A stretch of DNA of 50,112 nt from the NCBI GenBank assembly GCA_017541465.1, contig JAFXYZ010000037.1, forward strand, positions 1-50,112. The letters run 5' to 3'. The stretch comes from a bacterium (GTDB lineage: Bacteria > Cyanobacteriota > Vampirovibrionia > Gastranaerophilales > Gastranaerophilaceae). Each line of letters begins with the position of its first letter. Position 1 is the first letter of the stretch. A program made the translations under genes and the position numbers. The notes under the pieces are model-generated. The model was given only the letters and a program-made list of their open reading frames with translations. It had not been told where the DNA came from and searched no databases. Of the stretch, positions 7,275 through 16,220 are shown piece by piece.

Positions 7275-9938
7275 ATGAGGTTCATAAAGAAAATACTTCT
7301 GTTTTTATTTTTGTTTCTCGCGGTTTTATACCTCGGGTTCGTTTTTCTTTTGCCTCACTACCTCAACTCACCAAAGTTTTCTGAGGATATAAACCATTTT
7401 CTCTATAAACATTTTAAACTTCACTATGATGCAGAAGGGTTCAGTTTTAAAACGAAATACAACCTCAGAGTTTCGCTTGACGCAGACAAAATTTCTCTTT
7501 TTAAAGACTTTGACTCGGATGGTGAAATCAAAAACGAGGAAAAACTTTTTTATACCGAAAATTTCCATATTTCAACAGGAACTTTTAAACAAAAAACAGT
7601 TAATTTTACGGCAAATTATCTTATCTTTAACTCTGAATACTTAAAAGAAATTCTGCCGATGAAAAAACACCACTCTAAAAAAGCCCGAAAAACAAGCGGA
7701 TACAGGTTTTTCAATAAAATCGACATTAAGCACGCAGTTTTGATTTTCTCAAACGATAAAGGGGACAAGTTCAGATTTGATATTTCAAATCTTCTTCTGA
7801 AAAAAGAAAAAGAGCGCTCAAAAATAACCTTTTTATCGGAAGTTTCCTCTGAACTATTAAAAAACAATGTCAAAATCGGGGAAGAGGGTGAACTTGAGAT
7901 AAAAAACCGCTCGCTCTTGGCTAACAACCTCTCTCTTCGTTTCGGAGACGCAAATGTTTCCATTAACGGACTTATTCAGGACAGCGATAAAAACATTAAT
8001 TTTAAAGTCTTCGGACAAAATATCCCCGTTGATGACCTTGAAGCCTCGCTTCTATATTTCCAGAAGCTCAGAAAGAAGGACAAAGTCTTTATAGAAAACT
8101 TCTACGACTGGGGCGGAGTTATCAATGTTGATTTAGAGTTCAATAATGCAGGTGTTTTCGGAAGGTGCAAAGCAGTTGATTTATTCGCAAAATCAAGACT
8201 TTTCGATGTTCCGATTTTGTTTAAAGAAGGTGAATTTGTCTTCCACGACCGTGAGGTTACCTCGTTTGCAACCGGAACTCTCGGGTTTGACAAAGTCATT
8301 TCAATTTTCAAATTAACAAATATGGCAACAAAAAACCAGACGGTTGAAGGTATAATCCAGTCTGATTTAAGAAACCAAACCGTTTCAACCTATGTCCCTC
8401 ACACAAGGGTAAAGGAATTTGCCTCGGCAGAAGTTAAATATCACGTACAAAATCATATAATTGATGTTGATTATTCGCTGAATATTAAGCAGGGTGCTAA
8501 TTTATACTTTAAAGACGCAAACCTCGGACTTGAGAACAAAAACAGAAAACTGTTTGTCCACACAAAAAAACACGATGACGTCATTGAACTCACTTCCTAT
8601 AAATACTCAATGGAAGATGAAAACGGCTACGATTTAATTCTTGAGGGCAGGGGACTGTTTAAGAAAATCAACAAAAAGTTCAGACTTCAGTATATAACCG
8701 CAAAAACAGACGGTTTTGCTCCTGTTTCCGTTACGGGTTCTTTTTCCGATTACCTGGATGGCGGTGAGTTTGAAGGTGATTTGACTTACGACAATAACGC
8801 AGAGCAAATAACGGGAAAATTCAGCGTTGTGGATACAAGATACCAAAAATTCCACGTTGAAAAGGCTGATTTTACCGCAGATAAGAAAAATATGAAAATT
8901 ACCGCCGAAGGCACTTTTCATAAGGAAAAATTTAATTGTAATCTCGAAGCCGAAAATAATTTCCGCCACAATAAAATCCATATTTATAATATGAACCTGT
9001 TTCTTGATAAATACTATATTAAGGGAAAACCGAACAGCAAGAGAAAACCGACGATTAAACCCTCCGACATTCAAAGGAAGATGAAAAATACCGATATAAC
9101 TATCGACAGCTGGAATATTGAACTTAACAAGGTTATAAGAGGAAGAATTGAGTTTGAAAATATCCGCCTCAACGGGTTTGTCAAAAACCACATCTTTACC
9201 CTCGAAAACTCTAAAATGAACTTTGCTAAAGGAACAATGGCGGCAAACGGAATTTTTGATTTAAGAAAAAGGTCGGCTGAACTTGATTTTAACGCTAAAA
9301 ATATCGACTCTGCAATTATTTCCGATGTAGTTCTTGAAATACCAAATCAGGTCGAAGGAACGGCAAGCGCAGATATTCACGTTAAGACCTTCCATAACCT
9401 CGATAAAATCCTCGCCCACATTGACTTTAAAATAGAAAACGGTTCGCTGCCGCAGCTCGGAGACAGAGAATTTTACTTCAGAAAATCAACCTCAAAAGAG
9501 CCCTGGAAAGTATCTTTGCAGAAAATCGTCAATGTCGATGTCACGAAAGAGGTCTTTACATCTGATATTGAGGGTTGTTTTGATTTGGATAACTATGATT
9601 TGAAGAATATTATACTGACTTCAAAACAAAAATATCTTGCTTTTATAATCAGAGGAAATTACGGAATTGAAACAAAACAAATAGATTTAAAACTTTTCGG
9701 GAAATTTAACAAGGCAAAAGAAAAGGGAATAAGGATTTTCCATATTCCGATGTCCTGGCTCGTCAGAATAGTGCTCCGCCCCGATAAAACGAATAAATCG
9801 TATGATACAGAACTAAGGGAAGTTCCTCAGATTCAGGCAGCGCCCGATGAAACCGAAAACTTCAGAGTAAAAGTTCAGGGTAATCTTTCAAACACAGACG
9901 ACCTCAATGTTGAATTGAAGAGGATTGTGAAAGAGTAG
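7275..9938 (+). CDS. AsmA-like envelope protein
   Basis: An 887-residue protein with one N-terminal membrane segment (about 5-28), followed by a long beta-rich periplasmic region. Domain order and the C-terminal repeating pattern (mFAKGTMAANGIFDLRKRSAELDF..., then amphipathic strands) match the AsmA/YhdP/TamB-type bridge proteins. In other diderms these are implicated in phospholipid movement to the outer membrane; this role is inferred from family resemblance. The C-terminus carries a short charged tail. No ribosome-binding site precedes the ATG and the -10 box is six bases away, suggesting a leaderless message. It is divergent from the esterase gene and ends 12 bp from the convergent XRE gene. 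Confidence 0.75.
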   Translation: MRFIKKILLFLFLFLAVLYLGFVFLLPHYLNSPKFSEDINHFLYKHFKLHYDAEGFSFKTKYNLRVSLDADKISLFKDFDSDGEIKNEEKLFYTENFHISTGTFKQKTVNFTANYLIFNSEYLKEILPMKKHHSKKARKTSGYRFFNKIDIKHAVLIFSNDKGDKFRFDISNLLLKKEKERSKITFLSEVSSELLKNNVKIGEEGELEIKNRSLLANNLSLRFGDANVSINGLIQDSDKNINFKVFGQNIPVDDLEASLLYFQKLRKKDKVFIENFYDWGGVINVDLEFNNAGVFGRCKAVDLFAKSRLFDVPILFKEGEFVFHDREVTSFATGTLGFDKVISIFKLTNMATKNQTVEGIIQSDLRNQTVSTYVPHTRVKEFASAEVKYHVQNHIIDVDYSLNIKQGANLYFKDANLGLENKNRKLFVHTKKHDDVIELTSYKYSMEDENGYDLILEGRGLFKKINKKFRLQYITAKTDGFAPVSVTGSFSDYLDGGEFEGDLTYDNNAEQITGKFSVVDTRYQKFHVEKADFTADKKNMKITAEGTFHKEKFNCNLEAENNFRHNKIHIYNMNLFLDKYYIKGKPNSKRKPTIKPSDIQRKMKNTDITIDSWNIELNKVIRGRIEFENIRLNGFVKNHIFTLENSKMNFAKGTMAANGIFDLRKRSAELDFNAKNIDSAIISDVVLEIPNQVEGTASADIHVKTFHNLDKILAHIDFKIENGSLPQLGDREFYFRKSTSKEPWKVSLQKIVNVDVTKEVFTSDIEGCFDLDNYDLKNIILTSKQKYLAFIIRGNYGIETKQIDLKLFGKFNKAKEKGIRIFHIPMSWLVRIVLRPDKTNKSYDTELREVPQIQAAPDETENFRVKVQGNLSNTDDLNVELKRIVKE

Positions 9939-9950
9939 AAATTCTACGGA

Positions 9951-10172
9951 CTAATTATTTTGTTTTTCAAATTCTGTTATAAATTCACCGAGAGTTTGTT
10001 TAAAACCAGAGGCAATTTTAACCGCAACATCAACTTTTATCCCCTGCTTTAAATTTTCAATTCTTGATAAAATCGCAGGTTCAATATTGTTATCAAAAGC
10101 AAACTTATTCAGAGAAACCCCGAGTTTCTTCCGTTTTTCCTTTATATATAATCCTAAATTATCGTATTGCAT
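9951..10172 (-). CDS. Small XRE-family HTH regulator
   Basis: A 73-residue protein that is almost entirely a Cro/C1-type helix-turn-helix (about 6-65: LGLYIKEKRKKLGVSLNKFA...ILSRIENLKQG). Such single-domain proteins usually act as autoregulators or antitoxins. No toxin partner lies beside it. A perfect TCATTGA/TCAATGA palindrome 33-52 bases upstream (10205-10224) is a plausible operator. The start has GAGAAA directly upstream. Confidence 0.8.
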   Translation of the reverse strand: MQYDNLGLYIKEKRKKLGVSLNKFAFDNNIEPAILSRIENLKQGIKVDVAVKIASGFKQTLGEFITEFEKQNN

Positions 10173-10204
10173 TTTCTCAATTATGATGTTGTTCTATAAA
10201 TAAA

Positions 10205-10224
10205 TCATTGAGCTTTATCAATGA
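10205..10224. promoter_or_regulatory. Palindrome upstream of the XRE gene (operator candidate)
   Basis: TCATTGA-gcttta-TCAATGA, a perfect 7+7 inverted repeat. It sits in the upstream region of the HTH gene at 9951-10172, where an autoregulatory site would be expected. Confidence 0.45.
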
Positions 10225-10256
10225 ATATAGAGATGATTAATATATAACAAAATAAA

Positions 10257-10288
10257 AAACTGCATAACCGTTTATGATTACGCAGTTT
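10257..10288 (-). terminator. hppA terminator
   Basis: On the minus strand AAACTGCGTAA pairs with TTATGCAGTTT (one G-T wobble), followed by a T-rich run. Its stem closely resembles that of the terminator at 27326-27359. A REP-like element lies between it and the hppA stop. Confidence 0.75.
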
Positions 10289-10290
10289 CT

Positions 10291-10312
10291 GTAGGGTAGA
10301 CTTTAGTCTACC
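10291..10312 (+). repeat. REP-like palindrome, GTAG head
   Basis: GTAG followed by GGTAGACT-tt-AGTCTACC. It is identical over all 22 bases to the copy at 27393-27414 and to the reverse complement of the copy at 51-72. It lies just downstream of the hppA stop codon. Confidence 0.8.
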
Positions 10313-10331
10313 AAATTAAAATTCAACAATC

Positions 10332-12731
10332 TTAATTCTTTTCAGAAGGTATTCTCATTGCATAGAAGGAACGATATACAAAGACAACGGCAACAATTAA
10401 AAGTACTACTCCCGCAATCCATGCAACGTTTCTGAAGGCTTCCGAAATCGCAATTTCCATAGCAAGCAGACCGAACAAAGTCGTGAACTTAATAATCGGG
10501 TTCATTGCAACTGAAGAAGTATCTTTAAACGGATCGCCGACAGTATCGCCGATAACGGTTGCCTCGTGAAGAGGTGTTCCTTTTTCATCCAAATCAACCT
10601 CAACGATTTTCTTTGCGTTATCCCAGCAGCCGCCTGCATTTGCCATAAATACCGCCTGGAAAAGTCCAAATATAGCAATTGCTATCAGGTAGCTGACAAA
10701 GAACGAAATCGGCTCTGCCTTACCCATTAAAGGTGCTGACAGGCATGCAAAGGCAAGCGCAAACGAGAACAGTGCGATAAAGATATTCCACATACCCCTT
10801 TGGGCATACTGTGTGCAAATCTTAACAACCTCTTTTGAATTGCCGATATTTGCTTTCTTATCGTTTTCGTCACCGAGTTTGATGTTCGCTTTAATGTATT
10901 CAACGGCTCTGTAGGCACCTGTTGTAACTGCCTGCATAGATGCGCCCGAGAACCAGTAAATAACCGCACCGCCTGCGAGTAAGCCCAGCAGAGTAAACGG
11001 ATTTAAGAGGTTCAAAATAGCTTCAGGCTGAATACCCAGAACATCTCTGATAACCAAAATCAGAGAGAATATCATCGTTGTAGCACCGACAACCGCCGTA
11101 CCGATTAAAACAGGCTTTGAAGTTGCTTTAAAGGTGTTTCCTGCGCCGTCATTCTGCTCAAGATATTTTTTAGCGGTATCAAAATTGGGTTCAAACCCAA
11201 ATTCATTTTTGATTTCTTCCTTAATATTCGGTATTTCCTCAATAAGAGAGAGTTCATAAACCGACTGAGCATTGTCAGTAACAGGTCCGTAGCTGTCAAC
11301 GGCTATTGTGACAGGTCCCATACCCAGGAAACCAAAGGCAACCAAACCAAACGCAAATACCGAAGAATAGCCCATTATTGATTCGTGGATATGAAGGCTG
11401 GCAAAATAAGCTATCGCCATTAAAAATACGATAACAGAGCCTATCCAGAAGCCCGAGAAATTACCCGAAACAAGACCTGAGAGAATAGTTAACGAAGCAC
11501 CGCCTTCTCTTGAAGCCGTAACGACTTCTGCGGTGTGTTTTGCCTTCGGGCTTGTAAATACTTTTGTAAACTCGGGAATAAGTGCAGCGCCTATTGTTCC
11601 GCAGCTGATAATCGTTGCAAGAACGCACCACAAATGACCGCCGAGGTCCTGAAGAGTATAGTAGCTGACGCAATAGGTCATAATAATTGAAAGAATTGAG
11701 GTTATCCAAACGAGGTTTGTCAGGGGCTGTTCAAAATCGAAGTCCGTCTTATCGCCGTAAAGAGCTTTGCTCACAATGTTATTAACCCCGTAAGCAATCA
11801 GAGAGGTAATAATCATCATAAATCTCATTACAAAAATCCAGGCTAAGAGTTTAACCTGATGTTCGGGGAAAACACTCAGCAAAATAAAGCTGACGAGCGC
11901 AACACCCGTTACACCATAGGTTTCAAACCCGTCTGCCGTAGGCCCGATTGAGTCGCCAGCATTATCACCCGTACAGTCAGCTATAACACCGGGGTTTCTC
12001 GGATCGTCTTCTTTAATTCCGAACTGAATTTTCATTAAGTCTGAACCGATGTCGGCGATTTTTGTAAAGATACCGCCTGCAACACGAAGCGCCGATGCAC
12101 CAAGTGATTCACCGATTGCAAACCCGATAAAGCACGCACCTGCAAGGTGTCCCGGGATAAACAGAAGAATTGAGAGCATAACGATAAGTTCAACACTGAC
12201 AAGCAGAACACCAATACTCATGCCTGCCTTCAGCGGAATATTTAAAATATTGAGCGGTTTTGATTTTAATGATTCAAACGAAGTTCTTGCATTTGCGAGA
12301 GTGTTCATTCTGATACCGAACCACGCAACCCCGTAAGAGCCTGCAATACCGACAACGGAGGACGCAAGAATAATCAAAACATTCTTCATTGTCATGTGTT
12401 CTAAGAATCCAAAGTAAAACGCAATACAAAGCCCAATGAGGACTTCAAGCACAATTAAAAATTTACCCTGCTGAACAAGATAGGTTTTGCAGGTTTCAAA
12501 AATAGTGTTTCCGATGTCCGTCATTGCCTTGTGGGCTTTTATTCCTTTAATGTTAAAGTAGGCAATGAGTCCCCAAATCAAACCGAGAACGGAAACAATA
12601 ATGCCTATAATCAGCATATTGAACTCAGTTCCCCCGATTTTGGGAACGACCAAATCAGCTTCGCCTGCAAAAGCGGGAGCCGACAATAACATCAGAGTGA
12701 ATAATGCCGCAATTTTTTTAAAATTAAACAT
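10332..12731 (-). CDS. hppA: Membrane-bound ion-translocating pyrophosphatase
   Basis: Couples pyrophosphate hydrolysis to ion pumping across the membrane. The 799 residues contain about 15-16 hydrophobic segments and the catalytic motifs: DIGSDLMK then EDDPRNPGVIADCTGDNAGD (about 230-260), and GGCWDNAKK with VIGDTVGDPFKDTS in the C-terminal third. The NTFKATSK stretch has Lys where K+-dependent enzymes have Ala, pointing to the K+-independent, proton-pumping subfamily. The SVAMNPIIKFTTLFGLLA ending resembles Bacteroidetes-type sequences. ATG has GAGGAG five bases upstream and a TATAAT-type box further up. It is divergent from the GT39-type gene and has its own terminator at 10257-10288. Confidence 0.95.
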   Translation of the reverse strand: MFNFKKIAALFTLMLLSAPAFAGEADLVVPKIGGTEFNMLIIGIIVSVLGLIWGLIAYFNIKGIKAHKAMTDIGNTIFETCKTYLVQQGKFLIVLEVLIGLCIAFYFGFLEHMTMKNVLIILASSVVGIAGSYGVAWFGIRMNTLANARTSFESLKSKPLNILNIPLKAGMSIGVLLVSVELIVMLSILLFIPGHLAGACFIGFAIGESLGASALRVAGGIFTKIADIGSDLMKIQFGIKEDDPRNPGVIADCTGDNAGDSIGPTADGFETYGVTGVALVSFILLSVFPEHQVKLLAWIFVMRFMMIITSLIAYGVNNIVSKALYGDKTDFDFEQPLTNLVWITSILSIIMTYCVSYYTLQDLGGHLWCVLATIISCGTIGAALIPEFTKVFTSPKAKHTAEVVTASREGGASLTILSGLVSGNFSGFWIGSVIVFLMAIAYFASLHIHESIMGYSSVFAFGLVAFGFLGMGPVTIAVDSYGPVTDNAQSVYELSLIEEIPNIKEEIKNEFGFEPNFDTAKKYLEQNDGAGNTFKATSKPVLIGTAVVGATTMIFSLILVIRDVLGIQPEAILNLLNPFTLLGLLAGGAVIYWFSGASMQAVTTGAYRAVEYIKANIKLGDENDKKANIGNSKEVVKICTQYAQRGMWNIFIALFSFALAFACLSAPLMGKAEPISFFVSYLIAIAIFGLFQAVFMANAGGCWDNAKKIVEVDLDEKGTPLHEATVIGDTVGDPFKDTSSVAMNPIIKFTTLFGLLAMEIAISEAFRNVAWIAGVVLLIVAVVFVYRSFYAMRIPSEKN

Positions 12732-12820
12732 ATAATCTCCTCTTTAAAAATACATTTTGTAAAATTATTATACTATAAATCTCATTTTGTGTATCATTGT
12801 AATAAGAAAAGGGATTAAAT

Positions 12821-13723
12821 ATGATTAAGGATAAATTTGTTGATTTGGTTAAAGCCAAAGGGTTTTGGATAATATTTTCGCTTGTTCTTGTTGTCGGTCT
12901 TGCTTTAAGACTTCTTTTAATAAATACACCGCTTTGGTACGATGAGGCCTGTTCGTGGCTCGCTGCGTCAAAGTCTTTTCCCTCAGGGATAAACGACTTT
13001 TTATTAAACCATGATTTTCAGCACACCCCCCTGTATTTCTACTATCTTCACTTCTGGATGAAGTTTTTCGGAAACTCCGATATTTCACTCAGGCTCTCAT
13101 CTCTTTTGCCCTCTCTCTTTATTCTTCCGCTTGTCTATCTGACGGCAAGACAGATTACGTCAAAATTTGCGTCATTAATTGTGATGTTTTTGGTGAGTGT
13201 AAACGTTTTTCAGATTTGCTATGCCTCAGAAGTCAGAATGTATAATCTTGTTATCCTTTTTGCGCTTCTTTCCGTTTTTGCAATGTTAAGATATATAAAG
13301 GATTTTAAAACCTCTCAGCTCGCTGAAATGGTTTTATACAACGTGATTTTATCGTATCTGATGATAGGTTCGCCTGTATTTATAATTGCGCAGATAATTT
13401 GCTTATGCTCATATCTCAGTCAGGCAGGGAATAAAGAACAACTCAGAAAGGTGCTTATCTCAAACGGCATATTTTTCATTTTGTTAATTCCGTATTTTCT
13501 AATTCTCGAGCACTATTTTCTTATCAGACAGGACTTTCTTATGGTGCACAGCGCAGAACTGAGTTTTCTCAGCATAATCGGTATTTTACAGAAATTTCTC
13601 TCTCAGAGCCTTGAAAACGGAATGTACTGGGTTACGATAAATCCTTACATCATCGGAACAAAAGAGTTTTTCATATTTTTAATTCCCTGTTTGTTATGTT
13701 GTGCGCAATTTATAAAGCGATAA
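12821..13723 (+). CDS. GT39-type membrane glycosyltransferase, N-terminal part (frameshifted)
   Basis: This is the N-terminal half of an ArnT/PMT-like GT-C glycosyltransferase, which would transfer sugars from a polyprenyl-phosphate donor on the outer face of the membrane. The catalytic-loop motif LWYDEA (about residues 38-43) and several hydrophobic segments are clear. The reading frame closes at 13723, while a homologous continuation opens at 13696 in another frame. Removing two bases from GCGC at 13703-13706 would join them into about 566 residues, a normal family length. ATG has AAGGGA six bases upstream. This is probably one gene, interrupted by a real or assembly frameshift. Confidence 0.8.
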   Translation: MIKDKFVDLVKAKGFWIIFSLVLVVGLALRLLLINTPLWYDEACSWLAASKSFPSGINDFLLNHDFQHTPLYFYYLHFWMKFFGNSDISLRLSSLLPSLFILPLVYLTARQITSKFASLIVMFLVSVNVFQICYASEVRMYNLVILFALLSVFAMLRYIKDFKTSQLAEMVLYNVILSYLMIGSPVFIIAQIICLCSYLSQAGNKEQLRKVLISNGIFFILLIPYFLILEHYFLIRQDFLMVHSAELSFLSIIGILQKFLSQSLENGMYWVTINPYIIGTKEFFIFLIPCLLCCAQFIKR

Positions 13724-14523
13724 CAAAGAAGGATGAGAAAATAAGACTGTTAGCATCTGTAACAATTATCACACTTCTTATATTTATTCTCTTAGCGCAG
13801 TTTAAGGTTATGGTTTTATCCCCGAGATACCTGATTTACCTCTCTCCGATTTTATTAATACTTGCAGGTGTCGGTATTTCAGAGTTTTCTAAAAAAGGAG
13901 CGGCGCTGTTTTTGGCTTTTTATCTTTTTGCAGGGGTGTTTTATTTATCAAAAGATAACGAAATAACAAGCTACAAAAGAAATTCTCTGTTCACACCGGC
14001 TCAGATGATAAAATCAATAAATATGAGCCCTGAGGACCTTGTTATTATGCCGTTTGGCTCTTCCGTTCTGAGCCTCTACACAGGCAAAAATTCACCCAAA
14101 ATACTTAATTTTGAAGCAATACAGGAGTTCAGACAAACCGAAAACAACAATATTTATTCGACAGACCAGCAGCAGCTCTTTAAAATGCTCAATAAAACAA
14201 GGATTTTTAAGGATATTATTATCCCTGATACAAATATATCAAAGAATTTTGAAAATTATATCAATTCTTATATTGACAAAGTGCCTTTAAACCACTCCGT
14301 TTTGCTTATTGCAACGGGTACGGACAGAAATACTCTTATGGAAAATGACAGATATCAGAATTATTTTAGAACTGTTCAGCACCCCGAAGATGACCTGATG
14401 TTTGCGTTTATGACGGAATTTTTCAGAACGGTCAATAAACTTCTGGCTGAAAAATGTGAACTCATAGGAACTCAGACAGACGAACTCCACACCTACGTTT
14501 TGTATAAGAAGGTGAAAAACTAA
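13696..14523 (+). CDS. GT39-type glycosyltransferase, C-terminal part (frameshifted)
   Basis: This is the continuation of the gene at 12821. It has three to four more hydrophobic segments (about 20-100), then a soluble C-terminal domain of about 170 residues, as in family members. It overlaps the first frame by 28 bp. Its first ATG has no ribosome-binding site (TTCCCTGTTTGTT upstream), so independent translation is unlikely. Either the gene is inactive, ribosomes shift at GCGC, or the sequence carries a two-base error. It ends in a 4-bp overlap with the convergent unknown gene. Confidence 0.7.
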   Translation: MLCAIYKAITKKDEKIRLLASVTIITLLIFILLAQFKVMVLSPRYLIYLSPILLILAGVGISEFSKKGAALFLAFYLFAGVFYLSKDNEITSYKRNSLFTPAQMIKSINMSPEDLVIMPFGSSVLSLYTGKNSPKILNFEAIQEFRQTENNNIYSTDQQQLFKMLNKTRIFKDIIIPDTNISKNFENYINSYIDKVPLNHSVLLIATGTDRNTLMENDRYQNYFRTVQHPEDDLMFAFMTEFFRTVNKLLAEKCELIGTQTDELHTYVLYKKVKN

Positions 14524-15251
14524 ATGCTCGTTCCGTCATTTTTCATATTATCAAAGGCTTTTTTGGAGGTCTTAAACTCTTTTGTAAACTCCGCAGCAAA
14601 GGTTACGGCTTCAATATTTCTTGCAACCGCTTCTTTTAAAGCCAAAAGGTCGTTTAAGGGCATCTTTTCATAAACACTTGTTGAATCCGGGGCATATTTA
14701 TTTATTCTGCTGCATTTCTTCTGAGAGCGGAAATCAAGCCCCGAAAGTTTATGCTTATAAGCCAGAAACTTATAAAAATGCTCCGCAAAAAGAAAAATAT
14801 CAAACTTTTCATCACTCAAAATGAACATAGGCTTTGTTTTAAAAGAAAACGAAAACGGCTGAAGCGCAAAGGAAGCAAGAAGCATATTCAGTTTAAAGGC
14901 ATAAAAACCCTCCTGACCTACGATAAAGCCTTCCTCTTCATCAATATTTGACAAAATAACCTTTGAATACTTAGTCTGATGTATAGTTACACCACCCTGT
15001 CTGAGGTCCTTCAGCAACTCTTCAGGGTTTTGAAGGTATTTTACCAGCTCTTTTTTTGCGCTGTCCTTAATGAGCTGCTTCAAATTTTCAGTCTTTGAAT
15101 CAAGTCTCATTGTTGCGCCGTCTGAAACTATGGCCTTTGAACTGCTTCCGACATAACTTCCGCCTGCAAGCCCCTGCTTCTTTGCATTTTTAACATATTG
15201 CTTCATCAAAAAATCGCGGTATTTTTCTTTTAATTTATCTAAAAAACTCAT
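14520..15251 (-). CDS. Conserved-looking protein of unknown function
   Basis: Not recognised. About 243 residues, soluble, no signal peptide. The N-terminus is basic and helical (MSFLDKLKEKYRDFLMKQYVKNAKKQ), followed by a Gly/Ser stretch. The middle has a mixed alpha/beta character, and the C-terminus is helical (LLALKEAVARNIEAVTFAAEF). The frame extends upstream to 15305, but a TATAAT box lies inside that extension (15274-15279 on the minus strand), so ATG 15251 is the likely start. Confidence 0.65.
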   Translation of the reverse strand: MSFLDKLKEKYRDFLMKQYVKNAKKQGLAGGSYVGSSSKAIVSDGATMRLDSKTENLKQLIKDSAKKELVKYLQNPEELLKDLRQGGVTIHQTKYSKVILSNIDEEEGFIVGQEGFYAFKLNMLLASFALQPFSFSFKTKPMFILSDEKFDIFLFAEHFYKFLAYKHKLSGLDFRSQKKCSRINKYAPDSTSVYEKMPLNDLLALKEAVARNIEAVTFAAEFTKEFKTSKKAFDNMKNDGTSI

Positions 15252-15321
15252 ATTTTTTCTTTCCCAAAAATTATTATACACTATTAAACGCAAAAAATGT
15301 GCCAAGATTTACAAAAAAAAG

Positions 15322-15327
15322 TATAAT
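15322..15327 (+). promoter_or_regulatory. -10 box for the ABC permease pair
   Basis: GTATAAT places the transcript start near 15334. That argues for TTG 15348 (AAAGG seven bases upstream) over the TTG at 15333 as the translation start of the first permease. Confidence 0.5.
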
Positions 15328-15347
15328 AAAATTTGAAAGGCAGAAAA

Positions 15348-16220
15348 TTGAACAAATATTATAAAGCATATCTCCCGTATTTATTTATGCTTCCTGCGCT
15401 TATCCTGCTAGGGGTATTCTTTTTCCTGCCGTTTTTTGACACTCTTCTGCTCAGTTTTAAAGACTTTTCAACTGACATCTATAACCCCTCCTGGGTTGGG
15501 TTTGACAACTATTTAAAAATCCTCTCTTCCCCTGAGTTTTATGAAGTCATTAAAAACACTTTTGTGTTTCTCTTTGCGGTTGTTCCGATTTTGGTTATTC
15601 TTCCACTCATTGTCGCGGTCTTTATAAACCAAAAGATTAGAGGAATAACGCTTTACAAGGTTTTAATCTACCTTCCTGTCGTTGTATCTATTGTCGTTGT
15701 TGCGATTGCGTTTAAGTGGCTTTATGCCTGGCAGGGAATTTTGAACTATTTTCTTGAACTCCTTCACCTCTCACCCCTTGGATGGCTGACGGACACTAAT
15801 CTTGCGATATTTTCGGTCGCTATTGTCACGATATATAAGGGCATAGGCTACTATATGATGATTTATCTCGCCGCTCTTATGGGTGTTCCAAAGGAGCTCT
15901 ATGAGGCCTGCGAAATAGACGGGGCAGGCATTCTCAAAAAACATCTGACCGTCACAGTTCCCCACCTTATGCCCACAATTGCACTAGTTGCAACGATTTC
16001 CTCTATCTCTGCGCTCAAGGTTTTTGTTGAAATTTACGTTATGACAAAGGGCGGGCCGCTTAACTCCACAAAAACGATAGTTTATTATATTTATGAACGC
16101 GCTTTTGAAAACCTCGATTTATCAATGGCGGCGGCAGCATCTGTCGTGCTTTTGATTATCGTTATGGGCTTCTCGGTCATAAACCTTTTATTCTTTGAAG
16201 GAAAGAGGTATCGGGTATGA
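15348..16220 (+). CDS. Sugar ABC transporter permease, MalF/UgpA type
   Basis: One of two inner-membrane channel subunits of a carbohydrate-uptake (CUT1) transporter. Six hydrophobic segments are visible, as well as the EAA loop (EACEIDGAGILKKHLTVTVPHLMPT) that docks the ATPase. Start choice: TTG 15348 (MNKYYKAYLPYLF) has AAAGG at proper spacing. TTG 15333 lies at the expected transcription start and is disfavoured. The next gene starts within the stop codon (ATGA overlap). No substrate-binding protein or ATPase gene is nearby, so the rest of the transporter must be elsewhere and the substrate cannot be named. Confidence 0.88.
   Translation: MNKYYKAYLPYLFMLPALILLGVFFFLPFFDTLLLSFKDFSTDIYNPSWVGFDNYLKILSSPEFYEVIKNTFVFLFAVVPILVILPLIVAVFINQKIRGITLYKVLIYLPVVVSIVVVAIAFKWLYAWQGILNYFLELLHLSPLGWLTDTNLAIFSVAIVTIYKGIGYYMMIYLAALMGVPKELYEACEIDGAGILKKHLTVTVPHLMPTIALVATISSISALKVFVEIYVMTKGGPLNSTKTIVYYIYERAFENLDLSMAAAASVVLLIIVMGFSVINLLFFEGKRYRV

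Noticed and set aside
13696-14523. Independent downstream glycosyltransferase gene
   Set aside because: No ribosome-binding site, and the two parts complement each other to one normal-length enzyme, so a frameshift is the better reading.
15333-15347. TTG 15333 as the permease start
   Set aside because: It lies at the predicted transcription start, six bases after TATAAT. TTG 15348 has AAAGG at proper spacing.
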